Below are positions 10,250 to 21,438 of a stretch of DNA of 64,000 bases, piece by piece (positions within the stretch are counted from its first letter, which is position 1; each line of letters starts with the position of its first letter). This stretch comes from Emiliania huxleyi CCMP1516. Taxonomy: Eukaryota > Haptophyta > Isochrysidales > Noelaerhabdaceae. Under the pieces are notes generated by a model. The model saw nothing but the letters and a program-made list of their open reading frames with translations. It had not been told where the DNA came from and made no database searches. The position numbers were made by a program, and so were the translations under genes. Location of the stretch: positions 223,816-287,815 of the forward strand of contig NW_005195300.1 of assembly GCF_000372725.1 (NCBI RefSeq), read 5' to 3'.

Positions 10250-11678
10250 ATGGGTGAGTGTTTGCGAGCAGAGGCGCGTGGGCTAAATCTAGGCCGCACG
10301 TCGTGGCACTATGACGAAGTTAGACGTGCGGCCGCAGCGCGCCCGCCCCAGGCTCGGCGGTGCGCGCGTGTTAGCGAGAAAGTTGCGGGTAGAGCCATGC
10401 CCGACTTTTCGAAGGTGAGGCCTCTGCGACGAGTGCCGGCCGGCCCGCGCTGCGGAGCCACACCCTTCGAGCCGCGTCCCGTCGGCACCGTCCCTGAGTG
10501 TGTCCCGCCTTGGCGGCACACACTCTCGACGAGGACAGTCCGGCCTACGGGAACGTGTCGCGCGCCGGCGACGGTTGCGGCGTGGTGGTTTGAGTACGAC
10601 GCGAAGATGGCACGACCACCGCCCTGCATCGCAGGCCGGGCAAGGAGGGGCCTGCTCCCGTTCCGCGAGAACAGGAGGTCTCCCCCCCTCCCCGGCCTGA
10701 GCAGCGACGGGTGGAAGGCAGCCCCTTGAGTCGAGGGCGGCGCGACCATTGTGCCGCGTCAAAGGCCAGAGGCCCCGGTCAGCACAGATGGTCGCGCCGC
10801 CCCGCTCCGCCCCGCCCGCCGCCGCGCCGCGCCCTCGCCCGACGATTATTAATGCCCCCGACTGAATACCTCCCCCCAACGGAATTCTGGAATACAGACT
10901 ATTAATAATTAATCACTCCAGGAGCAGTGCCGCCGCGTCGCCGCCGCCGTCCGCGCGCCGCCGCCACCGTCCGCGCGCCGCCGCCAGCCCGTGTGCTGCT
11001 GCAGCCGCCTCCGCCGCCGCCGCCCTCCTCCGCGGAGTCCGCAGTGCCCTCGCGCCCGGCGGCGCCCGCGGACAAAACCAGTCATAAAACCATGAGCCGG
11101 TTTTGCAGAGCGTACAAGATCTGCATGACTCCGTGGCACGATCGGCCGGCGTTCGAGCCGGCGCTCGTGAGAGAGAGAGAGAGAGAATTCTTGATACGAA
11201 ACCACGACGACACACACCAGTCGACTCGTATCGGTTGCCTCCATGAACGGCGGAGCTATTCTCGCGTCCACACCACACCTGGCTCCAACGTGGACACGCC
11301 CATAGCTGGGGACACTACTAGGTCACGCATGGCATCCAGAAGTTTTATCTCTGGGCCCCGAAAGGCATCTCTAGCAGCGTCGTTACGCATGCGCCCTCCC
11401 CTCCTGGGCGCATACGCCTCACGTCTCGACAGAGCATAAGCCCTTGGCGTGTGACGAGACGAGTTCTTCGCCATCGCAGCGAGCAGCAAGCCACTCTCCG
11501 CAGCAGCCGGAGGCCTCGCCGCGGCACTGGCTGCGCCGCGGTCCCGCACCCGTCGACGAAGCTCCCCCCGCGGAAGACCGCGCGTAGCGACGCCTTGACG
11601 ATCGAGATGAGCGCGCTTGAAGCTCGCCCACCTACTGCGCTCGTGTTAAACATCAAAATAAAAAGAAAATAAAAAGAA
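10250..11678. other. Intergenic, no supported gene
   Basis: This 1.4 kb holds several overlapping ORFs of low complexity (CGCCGC tracts at 10920-11060, a GA-rich tract near 11170) and an AT-rich patch around 10850-10915. None has a recognisable domain. An A-rich stretch at 11655-11679 directly precedes the formin start codon and may be its 5' leader. Confidence 0.5.
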
Positions 11679-13041
11679 ATGGTGCGTTACTGCAAGCGAG
11701 ACGCGATTGTGTGCTCGAGGCCCCAGCAGGTGCTCGAGCCGCCAAGCATGGCGCATGCTATCTCAACTACGTGGGCGCGTATAATGCGGTCAAACCTCAA
11801 ACGATCGATAAAGCTGACAAACGACGCTGCGTCCGAGAGTGAGTCTGACTCGGAGTCCGACTCCTCCAACGGCGAGCGCGAAGAACTGCCGCCGCCGGCG
11901 CCACCAGGTGGGCCCCGCTTGAGTCCGTCGGAGAAGGCGGCTGCGGACAAGGCGGCTGTGGACAAGGCGGCTGCGGACAAGGCGGCTGCGGACAAGGCGG
12001 CTGCGGACAAGGCGGCTGCGGACAAGGCGGCTGCGGACAAGGCGGCTGCTGAGAAGGCGAATGCCGACAGGGTAGCTGCACTGCTGGCGGCTGCCGAGAA
12101 GACGGCTGCGGACAAGGCGGCTGCGGACAAGGCGGCTGCTAAGAAGGCGAATGCCGACAGGGTAGCTGCACTGCTGGCGGCTGCCGAGAAGACGGCTGCG
12201 GACAAGGCGGCTGCGGACAAGGCGGCTGCTAAGAAGGCGAATGCCGACAGGGTAGCTGCACTGCTGGCGGCTGCCGAGAAGACGGCTGCGGACAAGGCGG
12301 CTGCGGAGGCGGCTGCTGACAGGGCAGCTGCGCTCCTGGCGAGTGCGGAGAAGGCCGCGGCGATTGAGGCTGCGGGCGAGGACGCGCCCTCCGACCGCGC
12401 CACGCCGATCTCGACGCCGCCGCCCGCCCTCGAGGTGTGGCGCGCGCGCGAGGCGGCGGGCGCGCTCTCAGCGTGGCAGCTGCAGCAGGAAGTGCTGCGC
12501 GCCGCCGGCGAGGGCGGCCGTGACGAGATGGCGGCTGTGGAGGGCCTTGCCGGCTCCAGCGGCGGTGCGGCGGCGGCGGCGATCAGGCCTGACGTGGCCG
12601 TGCTGCTGCGGCGGCTCGCCGCGGTGAGCACAGATGAGACGCTCGGCCAGACGCTCCGGCTCCTCCTGCACGCGACCGAGCCGGCGGGCGGTGGAGCGCT
12701 TGTCGCGCCGCCCGCACCGCCGTCACACGCATCGCCGCTGCCAGGCAGCGGCAGAAGCGCCCTCCCGCCGTATCTCGCGCCGCCGCCGCCGGGCCGTGTG
12801 AGCTCCGCCGCCGCCGTCTCGGCCGAGGCGCCGCCGCCCGTGGCCCTGTTCACGATTGAGAGTAGCGAGGCGCCGCCGCCGTCCGCGCCGCCACCACCGC
12901 CGAGTGGAGCGCCGCCGCCGCCGCCGCCGCCGCCGCCAATTGGAGCCCCGCCGCCACCTGCACCGCCGCCACCGCCGCCGATTGGCGCGCCGCCGCCGCC
13001 GCCGCCCCTCGCCGCCGGCGCCCCGAATGGTGGCGGCGGCG

Positions 13042-13073
<32 letters not shown>

Positions 13074-14375
13074 CCGGTCGCCAAGGCGAGCGTGCCGATG
13101 CGACCCGTGCACTGGGAGAAGCTGGTGGGTGCGCAGCTCGGCTCGTCCGTCTGGGCGAGCGTCGCGCTCGACGCGGTGCCGATTGACCTCGCGCAGACGG
13201 AGGCGCTGTTCGCGGTGCCCAAGCCGGCGCCCAAGCCTAACCACGGTGCTGACGGTGGCGGGGGCGGCGGCGCGGCGCGTGGGAGTGCAGCGGCAGTGGC
13301 GGGCGGCGGCGGCGTGGGCGGCGGCGGCGTGCCAGCGGCGGCGCCGCTGCACGTGCTCTCGGTCCAGCGCGCGACCAACGTGGGCATCTTCCTGCGCAAG
13401 ACGTCGAAGCTGCTCTCGCTCGAGCGGTTGTGCGCGGCGATCGTCTCGCTCGAGGCCAGCGTGCTCGAGCCCGAGCTACTCGACTCGGTCTTGTGCAACC
13501 TGCCCGCCAAGACTTGGGCAGAGGAGGCCAAGGCGTTGCGTGCGCTCAAGCACGTGCCGCCGTCGAGCCTCGCCGCGCCCGAGCGCTTCTGCTTCGAGAT
13601 GGCGCGGCTGCCACGGCTGCGGCCGATGCTGCACGCGCTGCGGCAGAAGCACACGCTGCCGCAGGCCCTCGAGCGCGCCACCGCAGCGCTCGCGACCGTC
13701 GCCACCGCCGCGCGCCAGCTGATGGACTCACCGAGCCTGCGGCTGCTGCTCGGCTCGGTGCTGGCGCACGGCAACTACCTGAACGCGGGCACAAGGCGCG
13801 GCGGTGCGCGCGGTGTCAAGCTCGAAGCGCTCGAGAAGGCGCGCGGCGTCAAGTCCGCCGACGGCCAGCACACGCTCCTCGAGCACGCCTGCGCCACCTG
13901 CGGGCTGTGGCGGCACACGCTCACCTCCGAGCTCGGCGGCGTGCGTGCCGCGTGCAAGAAGTCGTGCAAGCTGCCGCTGCTCGATGTGATCCGCATCACC
14001 ATCCAGGAGCTCGAGGAGGGCGTCAACAGCGTCGCCCAGGAGATCGCGCTCTGCCCTGACCTCGACGCAGACGTCGCCGCCGACGCGTCCGCGCCGCCGC
14101 CGAAGCGTGACGGTGGTGAGCCAAGCGAGGAGGAGCGGCAGGTCGCGCTGCGCTTCCGCAGCGCGATGGCTCCATTCCACACCGACATGCGCCGCGGCCT
14201 CGACGCGCTCACCGCACACCGCGACGAGACCAAGACGCTGCTCAAGCGCCTCGCCGCCTGGCTGGGCGAGGACCCCAACCGGGCCAACCCTGACAGCATC
14301 CTCAAGGTGTGCGCGGACCTCATCGACACGGCGATCGCGTGCGCGCGCGTGTCTGCGGAGGAGCATAAAGTGTAA
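11679..14375 (+). CDS. Formin (FH1-FH2 actin nucleator)
   Basis: A single exon of 898 residues starts at the ATG at 11679; ATG 11748 is an in-frame alternative. The N-terminus has an acidic serine stretch and a lysine/alanine coiled-coil-like repeat (residues about 85-227). A polyproline FH1 domain (about 395-467) would bind profilin-actin. The FH2 domain starts at MRPVHWEKL (about 472) and continues with ATNVGIFLRKT, the helix KTWAEEAKAL, and the formin signature LGSVLAHGNYLNAGTRRGGA. It ends with a linker and a final helix (LAAWLGEDPNRANP). FH2 dimers nucleate and track actin barbed ends. No GBD/FH3 or C2 domain is seen, so regulation is unknown. A glycine-rich insert interrupts early FH2 (around 13250-13340). 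Confidence 0.93.
11937..12310 (+). repeat. In-frame 15-bp and 90-bp coding repeats in formin
   Basis: Seven or eight copies of a 15-bp unit (GCGGCTGCGGACAAG type, encoding AAADK) are followed by three 90-bp copies starting near 12061, 12151 and 12241. Both periods are multiples of three, so the repeats vary coiled-coil length without breaking the frame. Confidence 0.9.
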
Positions 14376-14420
14376 GCTCACATGTCGACGGTCTCGTCAA
14401 GAAGATCGTTGGTGTTGGAA

Positions 14421-14429
<9 letters not shown>

Positions 14430-14452
<23 letters not shown>

Positions 14453-15065
14453 CACCACACACCTGCACGCGCCTGCTAATCCTGTGCCAAAGATCAAGGG
14501 CGCCTCGATGGGCATCGGCATCAAACGCTTGCCATGAGCTCGGTGCGCGTCGCACGTCGCTCCTCGCACTCGTCCTCGCCGCCGACGACGCCTCGAGGAT
14601 GGGGGACCTCGTCGCCGAGCTCGCCCACACGTGCGCAGGGCTGCCAAAGTGCCGATGGCAGAGGCGGTGCTCCTCGTCAACGAGGCGAGCGCCTGCGCGC
14701 GTGCCATCGAGCAGGAGCTCGCGCTCTGCCCCCTTCCCAGACATTGGTGACGACCTCGCGACTGACGCCGGCGCCGACGCCGGCGCCGACGCGGGCGGGG
14801 CGCGGGCGGCGGCGACGCCGGCGCACAGGCCGCGGCGGCGCTGCCGCTCGAGCAGCAGCTCGCGCTTCCGTAGAGCGGCAGGCGCCGGGCACGCCGCCGT
14901 TGCCGCTGGCCTCGCCGCGCGACGAGAAGCAGGAGGAGGTGAAGACGACACTCCGCCGCCTCGCCGAATTGTCGGCGAGGACCCAAGCAAGGCTGACCCC
15001 GACGCGATCTTCCGCGCCGCCCGGCAGCTCCTCGACGATGCATCCGCGCAGGATCCGTGTTTATT
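14430..15065 (+). pseudogene. Decayed tandem copy of the formin FH2 3' end
   Basis: Pieces in three frames repeat the end of the upstream formin in the same order. KGASMGIGIKRLP-like sequence is followed by LLALVLAADDASRMGDLVAE, then AIEQELALCPLP, which matches the formin VAQEIALCPDL. Last come KQEEVKTTLRRLAELS and GEDPSKADPDAIFRAARQLL, which match LKRLAAWLGEDPNRANPDSI. Frames are broken several times. This fits a partial tandem duplication that has decayed. Confidence 0.6.
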
Positions 15066-15637
15066 AGGTAGACCCGTGTTTGTTAGGTAGACCTCCTTTC
15101 GGCAATTTTGGCTTCGCTGCGCTGCCTGGGGAGAGGTAAGTAGAGTAGAGGTACAGGTAGCCGTGTGTATGTGTCCGGCATGAAAGAAGAAAAAGCGAAG
15201 GAGATTTTTGGGATCTTCTTGTGGGAGGGTCCTCTCAGACTGCGGAGATTCTGTCTTAGCACACACAGTGAGTCATTCGGAGTCATTCGATGGCCAGAGT
15301 GCGATTGTGTGTGTGCGGGAGTTGGTTTGTCGGGAGGGAGGGGCAGGCTGCTCACCCACGTGCACCGGGCCAGTGCTTGCACTTTGAATGCCGTGGGGCT
15401 CCTGCCCGTGTCCGGGCGTGGAGATGCGAGGGTCGCCCCCCCTTGCCCCACCACTTTGTGTGTGTGGAGAAATCTATTTATAAAATGAACTCGGGGGCAC
15501 GGGACGCGGAGAAATCTACCTTACCTTACCTTACCTCTCATTATTATGAAATGAACTCGGGGGCACGGGACGCGGCACAAACGGGGCACAAACGCCAGGC
15601 TACAAAGACGGGGAGGCACGTAGTGACGCAGGGGAGT

Positions 15638-15945
15638 CTAGGCGACGGCGGCGTCCTCCGACGCCGCGGCGAGCCTGAGCTCGGTCGCAATCTCTTCCGC
15701 CGCCGCGAGCTGCAGCGCGACTGACATGCGCTGGGCCTGCAGCGAAAGCCACGACCGCGTCGACCAGCTCGCCTCGTCCTCGTGCTGCCGCTTCGAGAGC
15801 TTGTTGCGCACCTTGTCCTTCATCTGGTAGAACAGCCGTTTGACCGCGTTGCACCACCCGCCGAAGGTTTCAAACAGGTACATCTGCACGTCGGTGTCCG
15901 AGCGCGAGAGGGCGTGCGCGTAGTCCGCCTTCTTGTACGCCTTAC
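15638..15945 (-). mobile_element. Retroelement C-terminal coding remnant
   Basis: Minus-strand sequence encodes DYAHALSRSDTDVQMYLFET, FGGWCNAVKRLF, then SWSTRSWLSLQAQRMSVALQ and LAAAEEIATEL. The same order occurs at 52930-53340 (DVDVRLLLFESFGG ... TWTTKSWLGLQKQRISV) and in part at 28830-29210. This QR(L/I/M)SV-type tail follows the reverse transcriptase in many algal retroelements, by inference; the polymerase itself is absent. Confidence 0.5.
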
Positions 15946-16017
15946 CTCTCAGACCGCGAGTTAGTCGCCCGAAGTTGGTTACACCGTGCGTCCCCGAAAC
16001 CGCAACGCCACGGACAT

Positions 16018-16983
16018 ATGGAGCTCGACCCGGCCGCCCTGATCGAGCGGCTGGCCGAGCTTGATCGCGTCCTTGACAACCAAAGCACTGCTGCGCGGCA
16101 GTACGTCTCCCAGCGCAACCGGGCAGCGGGCGATGCCGTGCGCGCCGAGAAGGACATGCGCCGCCGCCGCGATGTCGCCCGCTCGGGTGTCAGGCCAGCA
16201 GATGCCGCCGAGATGGCTGAGCTGTCCGCGATCCTGCGAGACGCGCACCGCGCGACGTCGCCGCCGTGGGAGTCGCCCTCGTGGTTCAAGCTTTTCCGCC
16301 GCGTGGACGTGAATGGGTCTGGCCTGATCTCTTTTGACGAGTTTGCAAAGATGGTGCGGAGCCTGCTGAAGCTTCCAACGTCCCTGCTCTCCGAGTCGCG
16401 CCTCGAGGCGCTCTGGCTCGCCCTCGACGCGGACGGCTCCGGCTTGATCAGTAGCGGCGAGTTTGGAAAGCTCATGCGCATCGGAGCGCCGACGCCGGAC
16501 TCTGCATCGGCATCAAGGCATTTTGTGTACGGGCGCAACCGGGCAGCGGGCGATGCCGTGCGCGCCGAGAAGGACATGCGCCGCCGCCGCGATGTCGCCC
16601 GCTCGGGTGTCAGGCCAGCAGATGCCGCCGAGATGGCTGAGCTGTCCGCGATCCTGCGAGACGCGCACCGCGCGACGTCGCCGCCGTGGGAGTCGCCCTC
16701 GTGGTTCAAGCTTTTCCGCCGCGTGGACGTGAATGGGTCTGGCCTGATCTCTTTTGACGAGTTTGCAAAGATGGTGCGGAGCCTGCTGAAGCTCCCAACG
16801 TCCCTGTTGTCCGAGTCGCGCCTCGAGGCGCTCTGGCTAGCCCTCGACGCGGATGGCTCTGGCCTGATTAGTAGCGGTGAGTTTGGAGCCTTCTTCAAGC
16901 TGTCGTTGCTCGAGAGCAGGAGCGAGCGCGCCAGTATCGCCCGACTGCTGAGGTCGCGGCATTGTGGCGGTGTGGTAGTGTGA
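16018..16983 (+). CDS. EF-hand calcium-binding protein with duplicated core
   Basis: The single-exon ORF of 321 residues starts at an ATG. Two EF-hand pairs are present. Each pair has loops DVNGSGLISFDE and DADGSGLISSGE, with acidic, glycine and glutamate residues in the expected calcium-ligand positions, so four sites should bind calcium. Between them is a basic helical stretch (RAAGDAVRAEKDMRRRRDVA), also duplicated. The gene carries a nearly exact 420-bp tandem duplication, a multiple of three, so the frame survives. No signal peptide or enzyme domain is seen. A calcium-sensor role is the usual reading. Confidence 0.8.
   Translation: MELDPAALIERLAELDRVLDNQSTAARQYVSQRNRAAGDAVRAEKDMRRRRDVARSGVRPADAAEMAELSAILRDAHRATSPPWESPSWFKLFRRVDVNGSGLISFDEFAKMVRSLLKLPTSLLSESRLEALWLALDADGSGLISSGEFGKLMRIGAPTPDSASASRHFVYGRNRAAGDAVRAEKDMRRRRDVARSGVRPADAAEMAELSAILRDAHRATSPPWESPSWFKLFRRVDVNGSGLISFDEFAKMVRSLLKLPTSLLSESRLEALWLALDADGSGLISSGEFGAFFKLSLLESRSERASIARLLRSRHCGGVVV
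16112..16900 (+). repeat. Two tandem copies offset by exactly 420 bp
   Basis: Bases 16112-16480 recur at 16532-16900. Several consecutive 60-base blocks are identical; a few differences appear toward the 3' end (for example GCTTCC against GCTCCC). The duplication is therefore recent or homogenised. Confidence 0.95.
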
Positions 16984-17621
16984 GCTGGAGAGCTCAGCAT
17001 CAGTCGGTTTTGACGCACGTGATGCTCGCACCTCGCAGATATAGTGGGAATATAGTGTAATTACGGGAGGGCGGATCGGGCGATGGGCACCAGACGGCCC
17101 CATACGGTGACACACAAAGGACCAGTCCCGCTGCACTACTACGTGCGCGGTATTGGCAGCGCCGCACCGGCGCTGGGTGAAGCGGTAGCATGGCGCGGGC
17201 AGCGGCGAGCGTGGCGCCCGCGCAACGGCCAACGCGCGCTCCCCATCGCGGAAAGCCGCGCCCCCCCTCTCGCTAAGTATGTTTTACGCGAATGCGATGG
17301 GAGAGGCTGCTCAGCTGCCGGTGCGACCACAGCGACCACCTAGATCATGACCTGCTGCGCCGGTGCGCCGGTCATGATGGCGCCCTTGGAAAGCCTCTTG
17401 CCGTTGCTGAGGCGGCCATTCTTGTCGACCCTGCGCTCTTGCGCGGTGATGGACGGCCGCGTGCTGCCCCACGGGCCGGCAGGGATGACGTGCTCGTCCT
17501 CGTCGAGATTTCCGTGGTCAGATTGTAATCATCTGTAGCGACCAGGGTGAGGGGTGGGAGTCAGAGTTCGGGGCACAAAGCGCGGAAAAGTGCTGAACGT
17601 GCTTGAGAGCGAGGGTTCTCT

Positions 17622-18549
17622 TCAAGCGTCGTTGGGACTGGCCTGCATAACCCAGCGGAAGAGACCGGTGATGGCGCCCAGCAGGATGGTGCCCGTGATG
17701 AAGACGGTGATGTACCCGTCGAAGATGTAGGACGGGTACTGCCTGAAGGCGCCGCGGGCAAACGGCGATGGCCATGGGCATCCTTGTGGGCACAGGCGGC
17801 GGCGGATATCCAGGGCCACTCACGGGTTCTTGAAGATGAGGATGGAGAGAATCAGCGTCGAGCTCGAGCGGAGGAAGTCGGACATCAGGTGCAGGAACGC
17901 AGAGCCCATATTGACCGCCTGCGAGGCCGCGTGGCGCGGCGCGGGTCGTAGGGGTGCGGTCCGGGGGTGGGGGGGGCGGTACTGGTCTCTTGAGCTCTGA
18001 CCTCAGACTCGTCGTCCGCCTTCTTTGTTCCCACGAGTTCTCCAACGTCGGCCTGTCCGTAGCTCCTGAAGGCGAACAGCGAGCCGATGTCGAAGAGGAG
18101 GCCGAACAGCGCAAAGGCGCAGACGATGCGCGGGTCCACGCCAGTCCACACGCAGGCCGGGGAGCCGTCCTCGAGCGTCGGGGAATCTGCGCCGTCCGCG
18201 CAGAGGGGCGCGTTCTCCCACAGCTGCGCGTTCGGGTCGAAGGACTCGACCGCCAACGCGCAGCGCTGGCTTCGCCGGCCAAGCACGGCTCGAGGGGTCG
18301 GGAATCACAGTCCCGGTGAAGGCGTCGATTATGGACATGGCGTCGCAGCACGAGCTGTCGAACGCGAACGGGGCAGACCTCGGCGGCAATGTTGAAGCAG
18401 TACGAGAGCGCGTCAATCCCCATCGAGACGCAGTCGGCCATGAGCGCGGACGAGTTGGCCGCCCTGGCGGCAAAGACCTGCGCAGTTGTGATGACGGCGA
18501 ATAGCACCGCGGAGATGGCGAGGATCTTGGCGTTGTCCGAGCACGGCAT
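17622..18549 (-). pseudogene. Cation diffusion facilitator-like transporter, frameshifted
   Basis: From the ATG at 18549, exon sequence encodes ILAISAVLFAVITTAQVFAA and ALMADCVSMGIDALSY, the TM1-TM2 signature of CDF/ZnT metal exporters. After a run of four C the frame shifts (PFAFDSSCCDAMSIIDAF) and shifts again before ESFDPNAQLW, giving a long lumenal loop. GT-AG introns then lead to AVNMGSAFLHLMSDFLRSSS, the second metal-site helix with H-x3-D, and to YPSYIFDGYITVFITGTILL, ending at 17622. In the first site a serine sits where zinc transporters have histidine. The two frame changes could be decay or sequencing error. Confidence 0.5.
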
Positions 18550-18748
18550 GTTGCCTGCAATGACAGCACGGAAGTCAGGGGAGCGCGAAGTGAGGGCGAG
18601 GGTGGGGCATGCCTCACTGCGTCTAGCGATCAGGGTCAAGCGATCTGGTTCCCCACTGCAGCCTGTTTCGGGACGTACGGTGGTTGACAGTTAGAGCGGT
18701 TTGGGGGTGCCCCACCAACCTAATTTCATCAATGGACCATGCTGCGCA

Positions 18749-18962
18749 ATGGGTTGGCGATTCGCGGCAAACCGCATGTCCCGCGGGTCGTTCATGTTAA
18801 AAACGCCATTCGTCCTCATGACATATTTCCTGTCCGGCGTGCCGTCCATGTTAATGGGGTGGCGATTCGCGGCAAACCGCATGTCCCGCGGGTCGTTCAT
18901 GTTAAAAACGCCATTCGTCCTCATGACATATTTCCTGTCCGGCGTGGCCGTCCATGTTAATA
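18749..18962 (-). repeat. 105-bp tandem repeat with coding pattern
   Basis: Two copies at about 105-bp spacing. On the minus strand each encodes 35 residues including RKYVMRTNGVFNMNDPRDMR. The copy nearer 18960 has one extra C that breaks the frame. The sequence ends downstream with GPLMKLGWWGTPKPL and a stop at 18691. The family is not recognised. Surrounding sequence 18970-19385 has no clear gene. Confidence 0.55.
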
Positions 18963-19385
18963 TGCGGCCCACATGACCGCGCCGGCCGGAGCACCAGATA
19001 TGGAGCTTCCCTTCTCTGGAGCCAGCGCGCAGGCTGCGCGCTCGCGTGTGTGTTGCGGGCCGCAACGATCGCGTTTGTCTGTTCTTGCGGCCATCATCTC
19101 TCCTCCCATTTACCGTGTCTAGATCGTTGTATGTGTCTCTCAAGACACTGATCCGAAGGATCCGGCGGTCAGCACTCTATGCATAACTCAAGAGTCCAGA
19201 GCGAGGTTCATTTTTGATGCATTGATTTATTGACGATTTCAAAATTCGGTTTTTGCGTTTCTTCTGATCTCGCTGCACGCGCCGACTGCTTCGTCTCCAA
19301 GATGACACATCTGTTGCTCTCTGCCGTGCTCGCGCGGCGGTCCCGGCGCCCCCCGCCCTTGCCGCCCGGTCAGGGGTGGAGAGGC

Positions 19386-20670
19386 TCAGCGCAGCTTGAT
19401 GCCGCGCTCCTTGCACACGGCCACCAGCTCAGGCTGCTTCTCGTTGTCCACGCAGAGCTTCTGCGCGTAGAGCGTCTGCTCACGAGGGGAGGCGCGATGA
19501 GCGTTGGGCGGGGGAGGGGCGGGTGGCGAGGGGGGCGTCTCGCGCCTTCAAGCTCGGGGCGGCCCCCTCCTTGAGGGCGGCGGCCAGCGCCTTCCAGCCC
19601 TTGTCGCCAATCTTGTTGCCGTTGAGAACGAGCGTCTCGAGCCGCGGCGCTGCCCCGCTCGCGAGGACCTCCGCCAGCTGCGCCGCCTCCGCGTCGCCCC
19701 AGCCGAGGTAGCCGTAGTGCAGCCCGGTCGCCTTGCCAAACTGCTCCTTGAAGGCGGCCTTGTACAACCCCTTCACCAGCGGCTTGTCGTCCTTGCCGTT
19801 GGTGAAGCTCTTCGTCTCCAGCTCCGCCGCAAAGGCAGACGGCAGCAGCGGAGGGCGCCGGCCGCCGCCCTGGATGCAGTCGCCGATGAGGCTGCCGCAG
19901 TCGTACCCCACGCCGTCGCGCATCTTGCCGAGGTCGAGCGAGAGGTAGGCGGCCTTTGTCAGGCTCGCCCAGCTGTTCTCGGTGAAGCACCAGCCGCGGT
20001 CAAAGTACGCCGCCACGTTGGTGCCCTCGGCCTGGTCCTCCGCCTTGTGGCCGTCTGGGAAGGAGGTCAGCCGCAGCACGTATGTGTGCGGGTGGGAGTA
20101 GAGCGTGCCGAGGCAGCCCAGCCCCTGCTTGAAGAGCGCGTTCTGCTCCTCGGTGCGCACGACGCCGTTGGCGGGGTCGGGGTGCTGGTGCAGCGAGCCG
20201 AAGTCCCAAAAGACGCCGAGCCGCGGGATGTTAGGATCAGTGAGCAGGGCCTTGAGCGCCCTTGCGACGCGGGAGAGGTTGGCTCCGATCGGGTCGGGGT
20301 GGTCCTTGGTCAGCCACGGGTAGGAGAGCGCGGCGACAGGAAGGAACCAACTTGACCATGTCGCCTCGACGAGGTCGGCGAGGGAGAAGAAGGCCTCTTC
20401 GGGCAGCGCCTGGCGGTGAGTGAGGGCGCCGCCCGCCTCGGCGTGGCGGATGATCCACTGCGCGTCAAGGAGGGCGACGGCGCCGCTCTCGAGGACCGGC
20501 TCCAGGTCGCCGCCACCGTGCTTGCGCCACCGCACCAGCTTCTCCTCGTCCACGCCGAGCTCGGCCGCGGAGGGGAGGGCGGTGGCCGGCTCCGCTTCGG
20601 CATTGGCTAAGACGGCCTCTGCCGTTTTCTTGCGTCGGCGAGACATCTTCTTCTCGAACCACGCGCGCAT
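19386..20670 (-). CDS. HET/TIR-like leucine-rich-repeat protein B
   Basis: The minus-strand model is two exons, 20670-19546 and 19475-19386, joined across a 70-bp GC-AG intron in phase 0, giving 404 residues. The start is ATG 20670; the open frame upstream lacks an ATG. Motifs in order are LPEEAFFSLADL, ALSYPWLTKDHPDP, LGVFWDFGSLHQHPDP, LGTLYSHPHTYVLRLTSFPD and FDRGWCFTENSW. This arrangement resembles HET domains (LSYxWG, lWiDxxCInQ). A single ribonuclease-inhibitor-type LRR follows (RLETLVLNGNKIGDKG), then a conserved C-terminal tail ending ERGIKLR. It is closely similar to gene C (42930-44163), including intron position and length. Function is unknown. Confidence 0.75.
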
Positions 20671-20718
20671 GGACAGCTCGCGATGGTGCTCAACAGCGGC
20701 TCGGGCAGCGGCGGACAA

Positions 20719-21438
20719 ACGTGAGCTGAGGGCGTGTCACGAGTGCGATTGTTTTTTGGTCACTTGAGCACTCTCGAGGTTCTCGAGGTGGATATCCTTT
20801 GGCCGCGTTGGGTAGCGAGGATTGGTGTAACCCGAGCCACGGAGGCGTGTTTTCTGGCGGCCGACCGTCAGTGCACGGAGTTGCCACTTCTCCGACTGCC
20901 CCGGCTAGTTCCCGAGTTTCGCGGGAGTGACCCCATGCGTCAAACCCGAGACCTAGCGCGGGTGGGTTGGAGGGGGCTCGCCCCGTTCCTCCCCATCGGG
21001 CCGCATGGGCGGCCACGCCTCGCAGATTCGTTTTCGCGCCTGGGTCAGGCGCGCGGGGCATCCCCCGGGTCGCTCGACCAGCGATCCGAAGAGTGGCCGC
21101 TATGCGAGGGAAAGAGCGGGGCCCTCGACGCCTCAGTCCGGCCCTCCGAGGGGGGAAGGGAATTGCGGGGTCCCCACGGGCGCCTCAGTTCGGCCCTCCC
21201 GAGGGGNNNNNNNNNNNNNNNNNNNNNNNNNNNNNNNNNNNNNNNNNNNNNNNNNNNNNNNNNNNNNNNNNNNNNNNNNNNNNNNNNNNNNNNNNNNNNN
21301 NNNNNNCGGGCGGGCAAGCAAGCGGGGAGCGGCGGGCGGGCGGGGCGGAGCGGGCGGGCAGGGTCTTGAGCACTGGATAGGGTCGGTTCCGCATGGTACG
21401 GGACCCCTCGATCACCACCGCGTGTCGTGTCATGAAGC
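20719..21438. other. Intergenic with 100-N assembly gap
   Basis: Bases 21207-21306 are N. On the left flank a degenerate direct repeat containing CCTCAGT.CGGCCCTCC occurs near 21131 and 21182. On the right flank a GGGCGGGC-rich tract leads to the ankyrin/U-box fragment. The assembly probably broke on this repeat. No gene is supported. Confidence 0.7.

Noticed and set aside
10250-10880. Several 100-200-codon ORFs on both strands
   Set aside because: All are arginine/proline-rich, overlap each other and have no recognisable motif.
11085-11170. tRNA-like T-arm (GCCGGCGTTCGAGCCGGC)
   Set aside because: No acceptor stem or D-arm with the right spacing could be paired, and the stem is just a palindromic GCCGGC.
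11687-13774. 695-codon minus-strand ORF opposite the formin
   Set aside because: It is the antisense of FH1 and alanine repeats; composition is serine/alanine/glycine low complexity with no domain.
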